DNA from: Xylogone sp. PMI_703
Lineage: Eukaryota > Ascomycota > Leotiomycetes
Reading direction: 5' to 3'
DNA: 64,000 bases
NCBI GenBank assembly: GCA_021399445.1
Contig: JAJTUQ010000001.1
Coordinates: forward strand, 8,122,001 to 8,186,000
The position numbers and the translations under genes are program-made. Within the stretch, counting starts at the first letter, position 1, and every line of letters starts with the position of its first letter. Positions 23,736 to 35,839 of this stretch are shown in pieces. The notes below the pieces were generated by a model, which was given only the letters and a program-made list of their open reading frames with translations, searched no databases and was not told the DNA's origin.

Positions 23736-26700
23736 GCAGCACTTCTCTTTTGACTATTGGAACCCCCCAATCCACTTGGGGCTTTTCTGGTAGTAATCAA
23801 TCGCACGATGATGACTTATCTGACTGCTCCTGTCTGACCACTATAATATCTCCGTGCTAAGTAATTCTTGCATCTTCATCATGCTTACATATGCATTTCT
23901 GTTCCCGTGTCTAGAATGTGCTCTGTGTGCGTCTACCTGGTATGGGTACGGTAAGCAGATGTCATATCAGCATTAACGAATAGTGTAAGGTCATGGAGGG
24001 TAACCTTATCTCTTCCGGCTGCTGACACGAACATCTCACGCGACACCATGCACACGATTTGCTATGCCGTGCTATACTATGGCTATTTTATATAATAAAC
24101 ATTACCAAATATAGTTGCAACTCCCTTTGTACTGTAATGCAGTTAAAGGATTGTCGCGAGCTGATTTGCTGAGGTGGACTTGCTCAATCAGGATATCCGA
24201 TTTGGAGTGAGGGGTTTGTGTAACAGCTGTGTGTTGCGGGACTTCATTGCTGTACTATAATGTAATGTAATATTTTTAGGTCCCGCAGATGATCTAATTT
24301 AATCTGATTCGATACGCTTCTTTGATCTAATCGGATTACCAATTGGCAATTGCTTTCTTTAGATGTTGGGTTGTGCTAAAATTACTTCTGTATGCATGAG
24401 GTTGTGCGAATCTTTTCTACATCACTGGAATTGGCCAATTAAAACAATGGCTTGTCTTTAATCTTTCGTATAGGGACACACTCTTTGAATCCCTATGGTT
24501 CATGATATTATTAACTTCATGTAGTCAGCGATATATGCTCATAGGAAGAAAGCAAAGGTTTCACCTTTCTTCACCTCATTGTTCAAGACAGAACAGATTT
24601 TATAATCTATTCCTTTCTGTCTTACCATCCCCGGTGCATATCGTCACAGCTCCAAAAAGCCTCTCTGAGATCTGAGACCCCAATACCTTTCCAAACAGTC
24701 CTACAAAATACTTCTACAATGATCGAATTCAAATCCTTACCATAATGTCCTCCGAACGTAGAACTCGGAGCACCGATAATGATACAATGCGGATACCACC
24801 GTACTCCACCGCGTGATGACTAACTAAAGGTAGTGCAGAATAACTACACACAGGACAGAACAACACAAGCAAAATTCCGGTGTGTGTAACTAGATGTACC
24901 GACTTGTTGGGACACTGTACTGTACAATAGGACTTTTGCCAAATTAAAGATCGCCGTTGCAAGGAGAATTTGCGGGGCTAGGTAACTGCTAGAGGGAGAT
25001 GTTCAAAGTAAGGGGGCAGCCAATTGCACCACTGCCGCACGACCTATTACCAACGCAAACCCAATTCAATGGCACCCAGTCTCAGTCCACGGTGCTACAC
25101 AGTTGTCCCGGCCCCGGACTCCAGACTCGAGTGGATCTAGATCTGGAATCTGTGGAGAAAAAAGTAATACTATTACTAAAAATTTAACGGAAGAAGAACC
25201 GCTCCGTCCCTCCCCCCTGTGATGTTTTACCCCAGAAAAACTCTTCTCCAGGTTATGACAAGTACCGGTATGGGGAAGGGGGAATGTGGAAAAACCGGGG
25301 AGCAACCTGTACAGGAAGAGAAAATTGGAACTTGACTTTTGTTGAATTTTATGGGAAAAGAGTGCTTGTTGTGTGCAGGCTGTTTGGATAAATTCTGCAC
25401 AGTACTGTATGACAACGTTATGATAACGCCTCCAAAATAAACGCGTACCAGTACAGCACAGTGCAGCAGGCAATATTTTCCGACTGCGAGAATTTTTGGA
25501 GCTGTAGAAGCCAAGACCACAGGTGCAAGCCTCCGCGCTTACCCTCGTAGCTATCAATTAGGCAATACCGGTACTGCGACTGTGCTGTATTCTGCATGCT
25601 GAAATGAAGTAGGAATATATGTGCGTGATGGAGCATACCACCGTGCCATCAGTGCTGCCCAAGGAGATGGCTCGGAAAGGGTTCAGCACCAGCTAGCGGG
25701 GATTAATTTCCGCCTAGCTGCTAGCCCGGAGCAGTTATTAGACGTTTCGCCCGTGATGATCGATACAACAGCGTAGTACCGGTAGCATCCAAGAAAGCAC
25801 CTCTGCTCAACAACCACACGGGACACCACGAGTCCTTTCGTCCTTTCTAATCTCGCCTGTGGTACTTGTATATCCGGTGTAACCCGCCGGACGCCCGACT
25901 CCATGGCGTTATTCCAGGGGCCTGATGTGCTGTTCCTGTCGTCGAATGCGGAGGTGTGATGGATTGATAATGGAAATGCAGGATCAGGTCGTACTGAGAT
26001 CCCCCTGTGCGCCTCTCGAACTTTTCTACCTGCAGCTGAACTTGCTGGGACTGCTGTACAACGCCCATTTGGACTGCGGCGCAGTTCTGCCCATGGCGAT
26101 GGGGCCTTCTGGAAGAATATCTCGTCTGCTGCTGGCTCGCTGGATTTCCACTGTCCCATCAGGAGGTGCCTTCTCCGAGGCAGCGTACATGATCGCGATA
26201 TGTCGCTCACCTGGTCCTGGCCATGTACAGCAACCGTGCTCTGCCGCGATGTCCCCCTTGCTCCCTGCTCGCTGCTGTGCTTCTGCTGTGCTTCTGCTGT
26301 GCTGCAACGGTGTAGTTACCACCCTCCTGGAGATGCCCTCAGCGCCATCCGTGTGGGAAAAAGGCACACACATCAAGAAAAGGACAAGGACCTCGCATCG
26401 AGCCCGGATGGGCTGGGCTGAGAGGCTGCACAGCACGCCGCCACCACCAACGTCAAAAGGTGCGAACCTGTGCTGTAGATACAGTTCCCTCCCACGCACG
26501 CTCCCCAACTGGCCCCCTCGTCCCGTATCCATTCCGCACCTCCAAAACCCCCATCATCTGGTCGGTTTGCCACGGCATACTGAGCTTTTCTTGGGATTCG
26601 AGATTCGCGGGAGGCGGAAACCCCGCCATGGCTGTAGAGCTGCCAACCCGCCAAACCTACCAGGCCAATCCCCAGAGACAGGTGACGACAGCGCAGATGC

Positions 26701-28968
26701 AGGCAGAGTCTAGTTTGGACGACATGCTCGTAGCTCCAGCCAACAGAGGCAGCGCACCGAGATCTTCGCAGCACCTACGCGCCCAAGGGAGAGCAAGGGA
26801 GAGGCCCCACCCGCTCTCTAGCACCGGGAAGCCTATCTGCATGCCAGCAACAACCCACCGCAGCGGACGGCGCGCCCCTCGAAACTGCTCTGATCAGCGC
26901 CGGAAGGCCATCCAGAAACAATGAGATTGTCGCATTCGCATTCCTTTCGTATGGGCAATTATCTGCTGTAGCCGGGCTTGGCTGCTTGCTGTTGCACTGG
27001 AGTTTTGCAGACTGTTTACCGTAATAGCTGCGAGAGGGGTAGCAAAGGAAACGGGAAGCCCAGCTCTAGTTTCCAGCAAGGCGCACCTCCAAGCAACGGG
27101 ATCCCGAGCTCTGGCGGCGAATCACAGCGGGATAGAAGCTCTACAGAACATTCGCTGTCTCGGTGTATATCCGTACCTTCCAGCCCGCCCGTGGACGTTT
27201 ATCTCTTGGCGGGAGACCTGCATCGTGTTGAGCTTGGGAAAAGGCGCCCAAGTTGCCAGACGACAAACATTGGCAAATCGCAACCAGGCGCGATCACGGA
27301 TAGCGTATAGCGCACAGCGGGGTATCACCGCTCTATCTACACTCCCTCGACTCCTACACATACTCCGTACATTGCTATCACAACGGGCCCAGGCAAACTA
27401 AGAGCGCGCGCGCAACTGTCTTGATACTGCACTGCTCCAATTGGTAAGCAGCGATCGATCCTCTGTCTTCTAGACCTTTTCATGATCAACGCAGCGCATT
27501 CCAGGTGTTGCATCTCATCGACGACACAGCGCGCGCCGGATCTCAATCTCGTGCTTCCCCCCGACCACGTGAAGCGCTTCTCTCCCTTGCCACGCGGGGG
27601 CAGAACAACAGCCGGGACCGAGGCTCATCTGATCTTCCTCACTACTCTCGCTGACAGCCAGTCCTGGTAAGGAGACACTCGACTTTCTCCAGATCTTAAA
27701 CATCTGGCCGTCGAGAGAGTATCCACCTCCAGCTCACCGTGCTGCGCTATGGGAGCTAGTGCAAGCGGTCTCCGCCGGAGTGAAGGTGGAGATTACTTGT
27801 AAAGAATGAGCCTTCTGATGAAAGTGATTAATCACAGTACCGTATGGTTTCATGGTTTCATGACCACGGCCAGCGGGAAGATGCGAGGATGGACTAGTTC
27901 TATTATCGGTGGGGCAGGAGATGCGGTGACACCCAGCAAGCACAACAAAGAACTCGGCGTACATCCGTACTAGTAGGCGTAGGCCTCTCTGTTTCTATCC
28001 TGGAGAAGAGCCCCCTCCGGAAAGACCTCAGGACCCGTACTGTACTATGGTGCAGAAGTGCGCTCCATTCGGCATGGATGAGCTGGTGTCTCAACCAGAT
28101 ACCTATCATGTCTGGAAGCATGCTTCCCGGTCAACTTCGTTCATTGGAGCCTAGACGCTGGAGACGCTCTCGTGGTTGCTGAGAGTAAGGCTGCTGCCAT
28201 CAACCAAACAAGTTGCACCTCCATCACAGCAGAAAGAATGGGCCATGGCATGGGATACCAGATGGTTGGCAGAGAGAGAAGGCAAAGATGCCCCGACCTG
28301 CCAGCACCTCGAGGGGAGGCAGTCCAGTGTCGATTTCGGGGAAAAGCCCCGAACGACAGGCGCCTCACGGCTTTCTCGAACGAATCGCTCCCGAGGGACA
28401 GGAGGCGCCCAGCCCTGTCGACGAGAAAGGCAATGATAGCGGGCTCGTGGGCTTGCGGCTTCTGTGTGTCTCTCGAGTCTCTTCATGTAGGTGAGATTTA
28501 GCGCGGCCCCAGGAAAAGAGTGGCTGCACCATCGCGAGAATCTCGCCTCAATGCCTGGACCAGGACGAGCTGTCGACTCGTCAACCAAGACGGTTACCGT
28601 ACCCCCATAGCTGGAGAAGGACCATCAGCGAGTTGTCTTGAAAGCATTCCGGATCATCTTCACCGCTGATTCGATCACCCCGAGCCATGTCCGCTCATCT
28701 CAACCTCACGACGACTCTTCATGGTTGATTCTTGGGATGCGCCCAAACTGAAGATTAAAGTTGAAATGGAACGTTACACCTTCCTCTTTGGGCCAGGCCC
28801 TGGATCGTCGGGTCCATCGAGTTGTGTGCCTGACATATAAGGCAATAATACTGCTCACCCAACCACAGCTGCATCCCAGGCATTCTGGCATCCATGACCT
28901 CCACGCCGGCGCCAACGCTGGCTGTGATTTCACTCGCTCGTTCGCACCTCGCTCGATCTCGATACGGA

Positions 28969-28980
28969 GGTACCGGTACC
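28969..28980. repeat. Perfect 12-bp palindrome GGTACCGGTACC
   Basis: Contains copy 3 of GTACCGGTAC (28970-28979). It is self-complementary over all 12 bases. Confidence 0.75.
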
Positions 28981-29381
28981 TTTGCGATAGCTATCTGTAC
29001 CCACGATGCAAGCTCTCCTCTTAGGTCTCACTCACTCTTCTCTATCATCTGCTGCGCTCCTCGTCTCTGTTATCGTTCCTTTCTCCACTTCGGTCATCTA
29101 CCGGGTCCAGCAGAAAAGAGAAAGAAAAAATCTCCTAAAGACCCACCACGCCAGATATCGTCGCCGATGACACAAATCATGGACAGTTTGCGTGATTACA
29201 GTACAGCAGAGCCTGGAAGCTCTAGACAAGTCAAGGACCAGAGCGAGTGTACCGGAACCCTGGGTGCCCCGTTACCAGATTCTTGATAAGTACCGTAGTT
29301 GTTGTTCCTTGAGCGGATCCCCTTGCGTCTTCGAGAATGTATTTTTGGCCACAAATGACTTAACCACCATCATCGTCTTTC

Positions 29382-29412
29382 TTACTGTACTGTACAGGTA
29401 TTAGTACAGCTG
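29382..29412. repeat. GTAC-word cluster near NOP16
   Basis: TTACTGTACTGTACAGGTAT followed by AGTACAGCTG, about 550 bp upstream of the NOP16 start codon. Confidence 0.6.
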
Positions 29413-29801
29413 CGGAAGTGCCATCATCGTCCTGGTCACGAAAGATGCAAACATGCATTCTGGGGTGATTTTCATATCTCTGCCTGCTATTATTACGGAG
29501 CAGTGTGTGTGCTCTTGCACTTGGCACTGTAGGGAACGATGAAGCCGACACTCTGGGTGGGGGGCTCGGGTCGTTTCTCAAGTGCTGCACCAAAGTACCG
29601 TATTGTACCAGTAATTGTTATGGCTGCAGATGTCATTCGTACAGACGCCCAATTTCGTAATGCGTTCTGCTCGCAGAGGCTTATTAACCAGTCTGTGGAA
29701 ATGACGGGAAAGCCACTTTTCTTGGAAAACGGCCTCGTACGATAGAACAGCCGTCATCAAGCAATCCCCTACAGCAGTTAGATGCTTGGCTTAATCTATC
29801 A

Positions 29802-29848
29802 ATATCACGTGATGTAACTATCGGTTTCTGATAAGAAAATATCACGTG
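29802..29848 (+). promoter_or_regulatory. Two identical ATATCACGTG sites in the NOP16 promoter
   Basis: The 10-mer ATATCACGTG occurs at 29802-29811 and 29839-29848, about 150 and 110 bp before the NOP16 ATG. CACGTG is the core E-box bound by Cbf1-type basic helix-loop-helix factors in ascomycetes. Two exact copies at promoter distance make a functional site likely. The binding factor is inference. Confidence 0.5.
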
Positions 29849-29953
29849 GCGATAAGCGTTCTGGATGGAAATTTTCGCGAATGGAAGATTAGAGGGACGA
29901 TGTAGAATAGATCCAGCCCACCGTAACAAGAACTTCTACTCGCAAAAGACACA

Positions 29954-30737
29954 ATGGGTCGCGAATTGCAAAAGAAGAAGAACCGCTCTTCACTTGCCAA
30001 GGTCAGGCACAAGCCCAAGTCCAAGCGCGTCAATCCATTGGGCAATCCCATCATCGCTGCAAACTGGTATGGCAATTCCCAACATATAGCTCTTGCGCCG
30101 TGATACCGGCGACTCAAACCCCTCTCAAGAGAGAAGACTTCATATAAACTAATTATCCTATTCCAAAAACAGGAACCAAAAAGAAACACTCACCCAAAAC
30201 TACCGCCGTCTCGGCCTCGCCTCCCGTCTCAATGCCGCAACGGGAGGAATCGAAAAGCTGCGTCCCGGCGACAGCGCGACCTCTACCACGAAGAGACTGG
30301 CAATCACGAACGTCATCCCGAAGGAGATTGCCCCCAAGGAAGCCCGCATCGAGCGAGATGCCAACGGGAAAATCATCAGAGTCGTGCACGAGGACTCAGC
30401 TGAGAAGAGGAGGGAACGGAACCCTCTGAACGACCAATTGAATGACATTGAAGACAAAGAGGAGTTTCAGGGCTTTGATGACGATGACGGACAGGAAGAG
30501 GGGGAGGGAGGAGAGAAAAACGAGATCGTCCAGCAGTTGGAGGAATTGGCCTCGAGAGTGCCGGAGAAGAAACCCAGGAAACAGAGCACGAGGGAGCAGG
30601 AGTGGATTGAACGGCTTGTGGGGAAGTATGGCGATGATTATCGGCGGATGGCGAGGGATATGAAGTTGAATCCTATGCAGCAGACGGAGGGGGATATCAA
30701 GCGGAGGGTGGAGAAGTGGAGGGGGGAGAGGGAGTGA
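29954..30737 (+). CDS. NOP16: Ribosome biogenesis protein Nop16 (225 aa)
   Basis: Gene model join(29954..30066, 30173..30737). The 106-nt intron (GTATGG...AACAG, branch ACTAAT) interrupts the Trp codon of AANW and restores NWNQKETLTQNYRRLGL. The N-terminus MGRELQKKKNRSSLAKVRHK and the basic stretch KPKSKR are the Nop16 signature. The middle NYRRLGLASRLNAATGG and the C-terminal WIERLVGKYGDDYRRMARD, then MQQTEGDIKRRVEKW, also match the family. Residues around 145-165 are acidic (DDDDGQEEGEGGE). Nop16 is a nucleolar factor of 60S pre-ribosomes. Length is normal for fungi. RIX1, also a 60S assembly gene, lies 30 kb away. The promoter carries two E-box-like sites. Confidence 0.96.
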
Positions 30738-31417
30738 TTGTATTTCTGTGTTTTTCTCCCTCTTGCTTCAGGCCTCCTTTTACTTTCCCAAAAAAGACAA
30801 TGGGGCAATGGAGAGGGAATGAGTTGCATAAAATTGGGTATGATTTTGGGTTCATTATAAAGGTGCATGGCGCTTGGTGTTTCCTCTTTCTCTTTCTGGT
30901 TTTTGTTATATATATTTATATATCCGATGTAAGTCTAGCTCCTATAGCAGAGACTTAGTTTCTGGACGAGCATATTGAATTAACTCCTTCTATGACAAGT
31001 GAATATAGATAAATGACGTGAAGCACAGAATTGTACATCAAGGGTTGTTGCAGACCTGAAGCTACTGTGTTGAATTCAATAAGTGCTACAGAACAGAATG
31101 CAACACCTTCGTTCATCAGCGCCTTTATTGGTCAGCTCTCGAATTCACTCGACACAACGTGCTGCCAATACATCTATGAAATGATGACTTCCCGGCTAGG
31201 ATAAACCAATAGTGATACTCAGCGAGTGAATATATCTTTACAGTAGTCAGCATTAGTTTCAAGAAAGATTCGAGGCTAGGTAGATAGATACCTTGCAAGA
31301 GAATAGGACAAGGAAGCTATTGGGAAAAGAAGAATTGCCATTGTTAACAACTTGTGTCAACTTTGTTATTGAACAATAAAGGTAAGGGAAAATGGTAATA
31401 CCGGATTTTGATTATAG
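30738..31417. other. 3' flank of NOP16, AT-rich spacer
   Basis: No coding frame is supported. This is the start of an AT-rich island extending to about 36 kb that also contains decayed genes. Confidence 0.5.
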
Positions 31418-31747
31418 AATAATATCAATACGGCAGCTATATTCACTGTACATCCAGGAGAACGACTACTGGCTCCTTTCTTTTCTTTTGGAACTTCTGG
31501 ACCTACATCTGAATTCTACTATTGTGACAAGTTCACAGCAGAAGAATGGGATAACGAAGCTCAGGCATACGGTATCGTCACTCACACTGTTCATGAGATG
31601 TCTTTCATTTATGCGGTCACTTTCTCAAATCATGTCTTCTCTCATAACTTCACTGAGAAATATCTCAGTTATGAGAATACTGGAGCTCGATGAAAAAGTT
31701 ATGCTTGTGATGAAACTTGGGATGGATTTGTGACTTGGTTAGATTAA
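31418..31747 (+). pseudogene. 110-codon open frame of unknown family with one internal stop
   Basis: After a possible acceptor (TTATAG at 31412-31417) the frame reads NNINTAAIFTVHPGERLL, FFSFGTSGPTSEFYYCDKF, EEWDNEAQAYGIVTH and so on to ENTGAR. It then meets TGA at 31691 and continues in the same frame as KSYACDETWDGFVTWLD to TAA at 31747. Sequence quality on both sides of the TGA looks like protein, and CGA or CAA to TGA is the change RIP-type mutation makes. There is no ATG at the start, so upstream exons are missing or lost. I cannot name the family. Confidence 0.35.
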
Positions 31748-32288
31748 CGCTTCTTTTTTTGCTCTTGTTACTTTGTTCTTATACATAACTTATTTATCCG
31801 TTAAGGATATATAAATATATTGATAATCTTATTAGGTTTACACTTACGATCTCTCTTATACACCAGTATGAGATTCACACCCAACTCCTCGCCAGCAATT
31901 GTAGTCTCTACCGGTGATCAGTCCTCGCTCATAACATCTTCCGGATGATTCGGGCTCTGCAAAAGCAGAGAGGACGACGGATAGATGATATTGGTAGGAA
32001 GTGGAGCTCCGCGATCTAAAGTCATTAATGCTAAGATTCATCATCGGAATCGTCACTTCGACATCGGTATGTATCAGGCGCCTGATTCTCAATCCAGGAT
32101 ATCTCCTAGTCGGAGATAGTAAAACCTACCCGGTGGGAACGAAATCTGAGCAAATGCGCGTTTGTACTTAATATAGACTTTATCAGCATGAGGATCTTAT
32201 CCACTATGCTGAATTCTCGTGTTCGTTCCTTGTACTTTACATTTGACAGTAATTGACAATCGCGAACCTCACTCAATATCTCGAGAAA

Positions 32289-33010
32289 ATGTTCGTTATA
32301 GGTAGTACAGGCAAACAAGGCGGTGCCGTCCTTAACTCCTCCAACAACATGTACGAAGAGGCAATAACCTCTGCGTCGGTTCTACTTAGCAAATACCCTT
32401 CCGTAAAACCCATCCGCAGTGACCTTAATGAACCAGCCGCTATCTTTCGTGCTGTTAACTCCACTTCTAATGTTATCTACTTTATGACGCCCGACAAAAA
32501 GAACAAAGTCAAGTAAGGTGAAGCTTTTATTATTATTACTATTCATGTAGGTACAAAGCCTATTGTTATAAGTAGCATTAACCATAAAACCGGTGGCAAT
32601 GTGCTATCCGGCGTTAATATCTGGAACATGAGGTATAAGATCAAGGCGTTTCCACACGACCAAAATAGTATCATATACACTATTATCCGCCCAGCCGCAT
32701 TCCTAGAGAGCCTCATCTTGGGTTTTAAAGGTTAAATCTTTAGTAACACATGACAGAACTCCACGCCGGGCTACAAAACTGGGCTCTTGTGCCACTTAAA
32801 GACATCAGCAATATTGCAATAAAGGCAATGATATCACTGGAGGCATGCCGCAATGTGAAGCTTGATCTCACTAGGGACAATCTGACGTTCGAAGGCGCTA
32901 ATCGCATTTCTGCCAAGGAGATAAGGGGCAAGAAGTTACCGGCTGCTAGTAAATTCCTCACATTGATTCTAGTAGTTCTGGTGAAGGGTGTGAAGCAGAT
33001 TATAGTATTT
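32289..33010 (+). pseudogene. Decayed NmrA-like NAD(P)-binding protein gene
   Basis: The start MFVIGSTGKQGGAV is the glycine-rich Rossmann motif of NmrA-like proteins. It is followed by KYPSVKPIRSDLNEPAAIF and NVIYFMTPDK in the right order. After a stop (about 32516) homologous-looking pieces continue in other frames: VGTKPIVISS, NIWNMRYKIKAFPHDQ, IIYTIIRPAAFLESLILGF, then stops, then RDNLTFEGANRISAKE and GKKLPAAS. The stretch between the glycine motif and KYPSV is too short for the family, indicating a deletion. Stops and frameshifts make a functional product implausible. NmrA-like proteins sense NAD(P) redox state. This copy is a relic in the AT-rich island beside SPT3. Confidence 0.75.
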
Positions 33011-33940
33011 TTTTTATCAGGAAAAGGAGTTACAGGCTATAGTTCAGAATGCTCTGATGAATGGGGAAGCTTATATACAGCAAAGTGAGTATGTGCGGAA
33101 GAGATAGAGATGGATACTTCGCCCTTAGAAGTTTTCATGTGATGGTGTTAGGTAGATGGTTATTGTTCCAAGTAGACAGCGTAACTGTACATCTCAGAAT
33201 ATATATTTTAGAAGTTAGATTTAATCAAGTCAATTTTTGTATGGAATTTATGCTCATTAATCATGTGGTAAGAGTCAGCGCCCGTTTTCTAGTTCACTTC
33301 CAGTACTTACTAAAGCGTAATCTTCAAGATTTATCGAGTTCTTTTAGGGCTCAAGATAATATCATGATTCTATTATCCTAAGTCTTATGATTGACAACGT
33401 GGCTCTAGCAAGTTTCGTGCGATTTGTAAATCAAATCAAAGTTATCTAATTTATTCATCATTACCTGTCAGTTAAAGAACGAAACCCGTGTTAGTATTAC
33501 AGCGTCAGAGAGGATCGAATATTAATAGTATGTCTGACTTAGTATGTCTCCGATGGTCCTCATAGAGATCATTGATCAATAAACAAAGTAGCAAAACGAA
33601 GCGACTCAAAAATCCAAAAAGTGGGCGATGTCCTGGTCTTCGGTCGCTGTCGGTCTAGCGGTGCTCTGCAAAGCTGCCGGACCCCTTGTCACTCTAGTAC
33701 ACGCATTGAACCAATCACAATAAATGTTTCTCAACATCATCTTCGTGAAATGATCTAGCAATATGAGCAGATATTCTAATTCCAGCTTTCCAATGGCTTG
33801 CATATATGAATCAGGTATAGTTGATGGCGGCAGTGGTTTCCTATCTCATAAGTGTATATATATTGTCAGAAATATATTTCTTTCTCGATCATTTTATGTC
33901 ATATATTCGTTATATTCCCTCTGATAGAGACTGATGCAGC
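33011..33940. other. AT-rich spacer upstream of SPT3
   Basis: No supported frame. Rich in TA and TATATA (for example TGTATATATATTGTC near 33850), with many stops on both strands. Confidence 0.5.
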
Positions 33941-35122
33941 ATGGAAAACAACGAGCCGCAGTTCAAACAAGAGATCCAGCAAGTAGGTGATTATTCAGTA
34001 TTGATATGATTCCACTTTAGTTATTTTATTACGTATTATAGTACTCGTTGAATTGTGAAGTTGAAGCGCTACAAAGAAAGATATTATCATTAACCATAAC
34101 TGACGAGAATGAGACAAGCAGATGATGTATATAGCGGGTGAAACCCAGGAACCACCTCTTGAAACAATTACTCTCGTTGAGGAGATTATTCGTGACCAAG
34201 TCATTCATATGGTAAGAGATAGTCCCTTCGAGCGAGTCGTATGAAGTTTAAAGAGAAATCCTAATACCCTTTCTAGCTGACTACAGCAAATGAGCTCGCC
34301 TCTCGACGTGGATCCCGTGTCTTTTCCAACGATGATTTGATCTTCCAAATCCGTCACGACACCGCTAGAGTATCCCGGCTGCGTACTTTTCTCGGCTGGA
34401 AAAGTATCCGCAAGACAGTCAAGGATTCAGATGACAAAATTGACGGCGCTGACCTAGCTGCTGTTGATAATGACGCTCTAAACGCAGCCACTGCAACAGA
34501 GTCAATCGAGGAGCCTCTTGCAAAGAAGGAGAGAGGCCCTACGATATCCTTACCATGGGATATTGCATCCTTCTATGGTGGAGGTATCTTACCCGGAGAC
34601 ACTGAAGATGATGAACCGAATGAGATGGCTCTTGATAAGTTACGTAAAGCGGATGAAAGGACCCAAAACATGACAGTTGAAGAATATGCCACTTGGTCTG
34701 AGTATCGTCACGCCTCCTTCACATGGCGCAAAGCGAAGCGCTTCCGCCAGTGGTCAGGTCTTGGAGTTATTGCTGAGAATAAACCGGCTGATGACATCTT
34801 GGATATCTTGGGCTTTCTAACTTCCGAAATGGTGCAGACACTTACAGTAGAGGCACTTGCGGTTCAAAGTCAAGAAAGTATTTGGAAACAGCAAATTCAA
34901 GCCGGCGAGGGTTCATCTAAATTATCTTCTATCCAGGGGATATTCACTACGTCTGAAATCTCAAGGACTCCTTGCCAGCCTAGACATATCAGACAAGCAT
35001 TCGAAAACCTACAAAAACGACCAAGGAAAGGTCGGGCAATGCCCAATTGGGTACGGGCACCGCAGACCAGCGGCCTGAAACTGGTATGCTCCGTAATCAT
35101 GGGATTCATAGAATCAGGCTAA
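33941..35122 (+). CDS. SPT3: SAGA subunit Spt3 (histone-fold, about 325 aa), divergent
   Basis: Gene model join(33941..33982, 34122..34211, 34277..35122). The introns are 139 nt (GTAGGT...AGCAG) and 65 nt (GTAAGA...TCTAG), both phase 0. Exon 1 gives MENNEPQFKQEIQQ and exon 2 MMYIAGETQEPPLETIT. Exon 3 continues LTTANELASRRGSRVFSNDD and LIFQIRHDTARVSRLRTFLG, the N-terminal histone fold. A Glu/Asp linker follows, then the second fold: WSEYRHASFTWRKAKRFRQW, DDILDILGFLTSEMVQTLT, and the end motif RTPCQPRHIRQAFENLQKRP. Spt3 helps SAGA deliver TBP to promoters. The C-terminal 20 residues are less certain; another short intron could occur. Many substitutions at usually conserved spots and a location among decayed genes raise the question of whether this is the main copy or a second one. 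Confidence 0.88.
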
Positions 35123-35839
35123 CCACATAACTACATAGCTGTGAGATGCCTATTGGAAGACTTCGTACCTCGGATTTTACCATATTTTAGTCCGTAATGT
35201 ATAGCTACAGTCGCATATGTTACAGATTTTCATGTTCATTTCCGATTCTACTGAATACTGCACCGAATTAACTACGCTACACTTATTCAGCTACCCGCCA
35301 GACTTTTCTCACATACTAATTTAACGTATACAAAGGTGATTGATTGAGCACAGAATAATGTTTACAACGGCCCTATTAAACTCAGTATTACGGTGATATT
35401 GTTTCTTCATTCTTTGTCCCCTTATTGCTGAAGCCTCTAGTCCATTCTTGAAGCATTGAATTTCCGGGAGTAAATGATTATACTTCTTTTTCTTCGGGAT
35501 GGGGGTATTTGCGGTTGTAGTAAGACTTTCCATAGTGCCACCAAATCTGACAGCTATCGCGTGGCATATTCTGTGTGCCCTACATCTCTCCTGTCACATC
35601 GAGCACAACTAGGCTTATTCCCTCCTTGCCATTGCTCTTGAAACAGCAATTTGACCTGACTATTATGCCACAGCAGCGCTTTTTGCTGTTCGTTGAAAGA
35701 TGTCTGTTTATTTGGGTCTATATAGATAGTTATCATGTTTAAAACGGGGAGGGGACTTGGCTGGTTTGGGATCACTAGTAAAAGGTGAGATGTAGGACCA
35801 TAAGGAGTCCAATAGGCCACAAAAATATGCGTGGAAAGT
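35123..35839. other. AT-rich intergenic, no gene seen
   Basis: No supported coding frame on either strand. A long minus-strand frame here arises from the tandem repeat that follows and has no family signature. Confidence 0.45.

Larger units (their letters stand above)
16326..29801. other. Gene desert of about 13.5 kb upstream of two divergent genes
   Basis: Many open frames of 100-300 codons exist here, but they are products of GC-rich composition. They are full of Cys, Arg, Trp, His and Ser runs, lie on both strands at once, lack splice logic and match no family. The region holds a (CA)n run at 18249-18272, an (AGC)n run at about 20793-20812, and repeated GTAC-containing palindromic words listed separately. 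It is not AT-rich or RIP-like over most of its length. It probably contains long promoters or untranslated leaders for the Zn2Cys6 gene, and perhaps non-coding transcripts. I see no tRNA, rRNA or transposon protein. Confidence 0.6.

Noticed and set aside
25925..26713. 262-codon plus-strand frame
   Set aside because: Rich in Cys, Leu, Arg and Pro with antisense frames of similar length; looks like chance openness.
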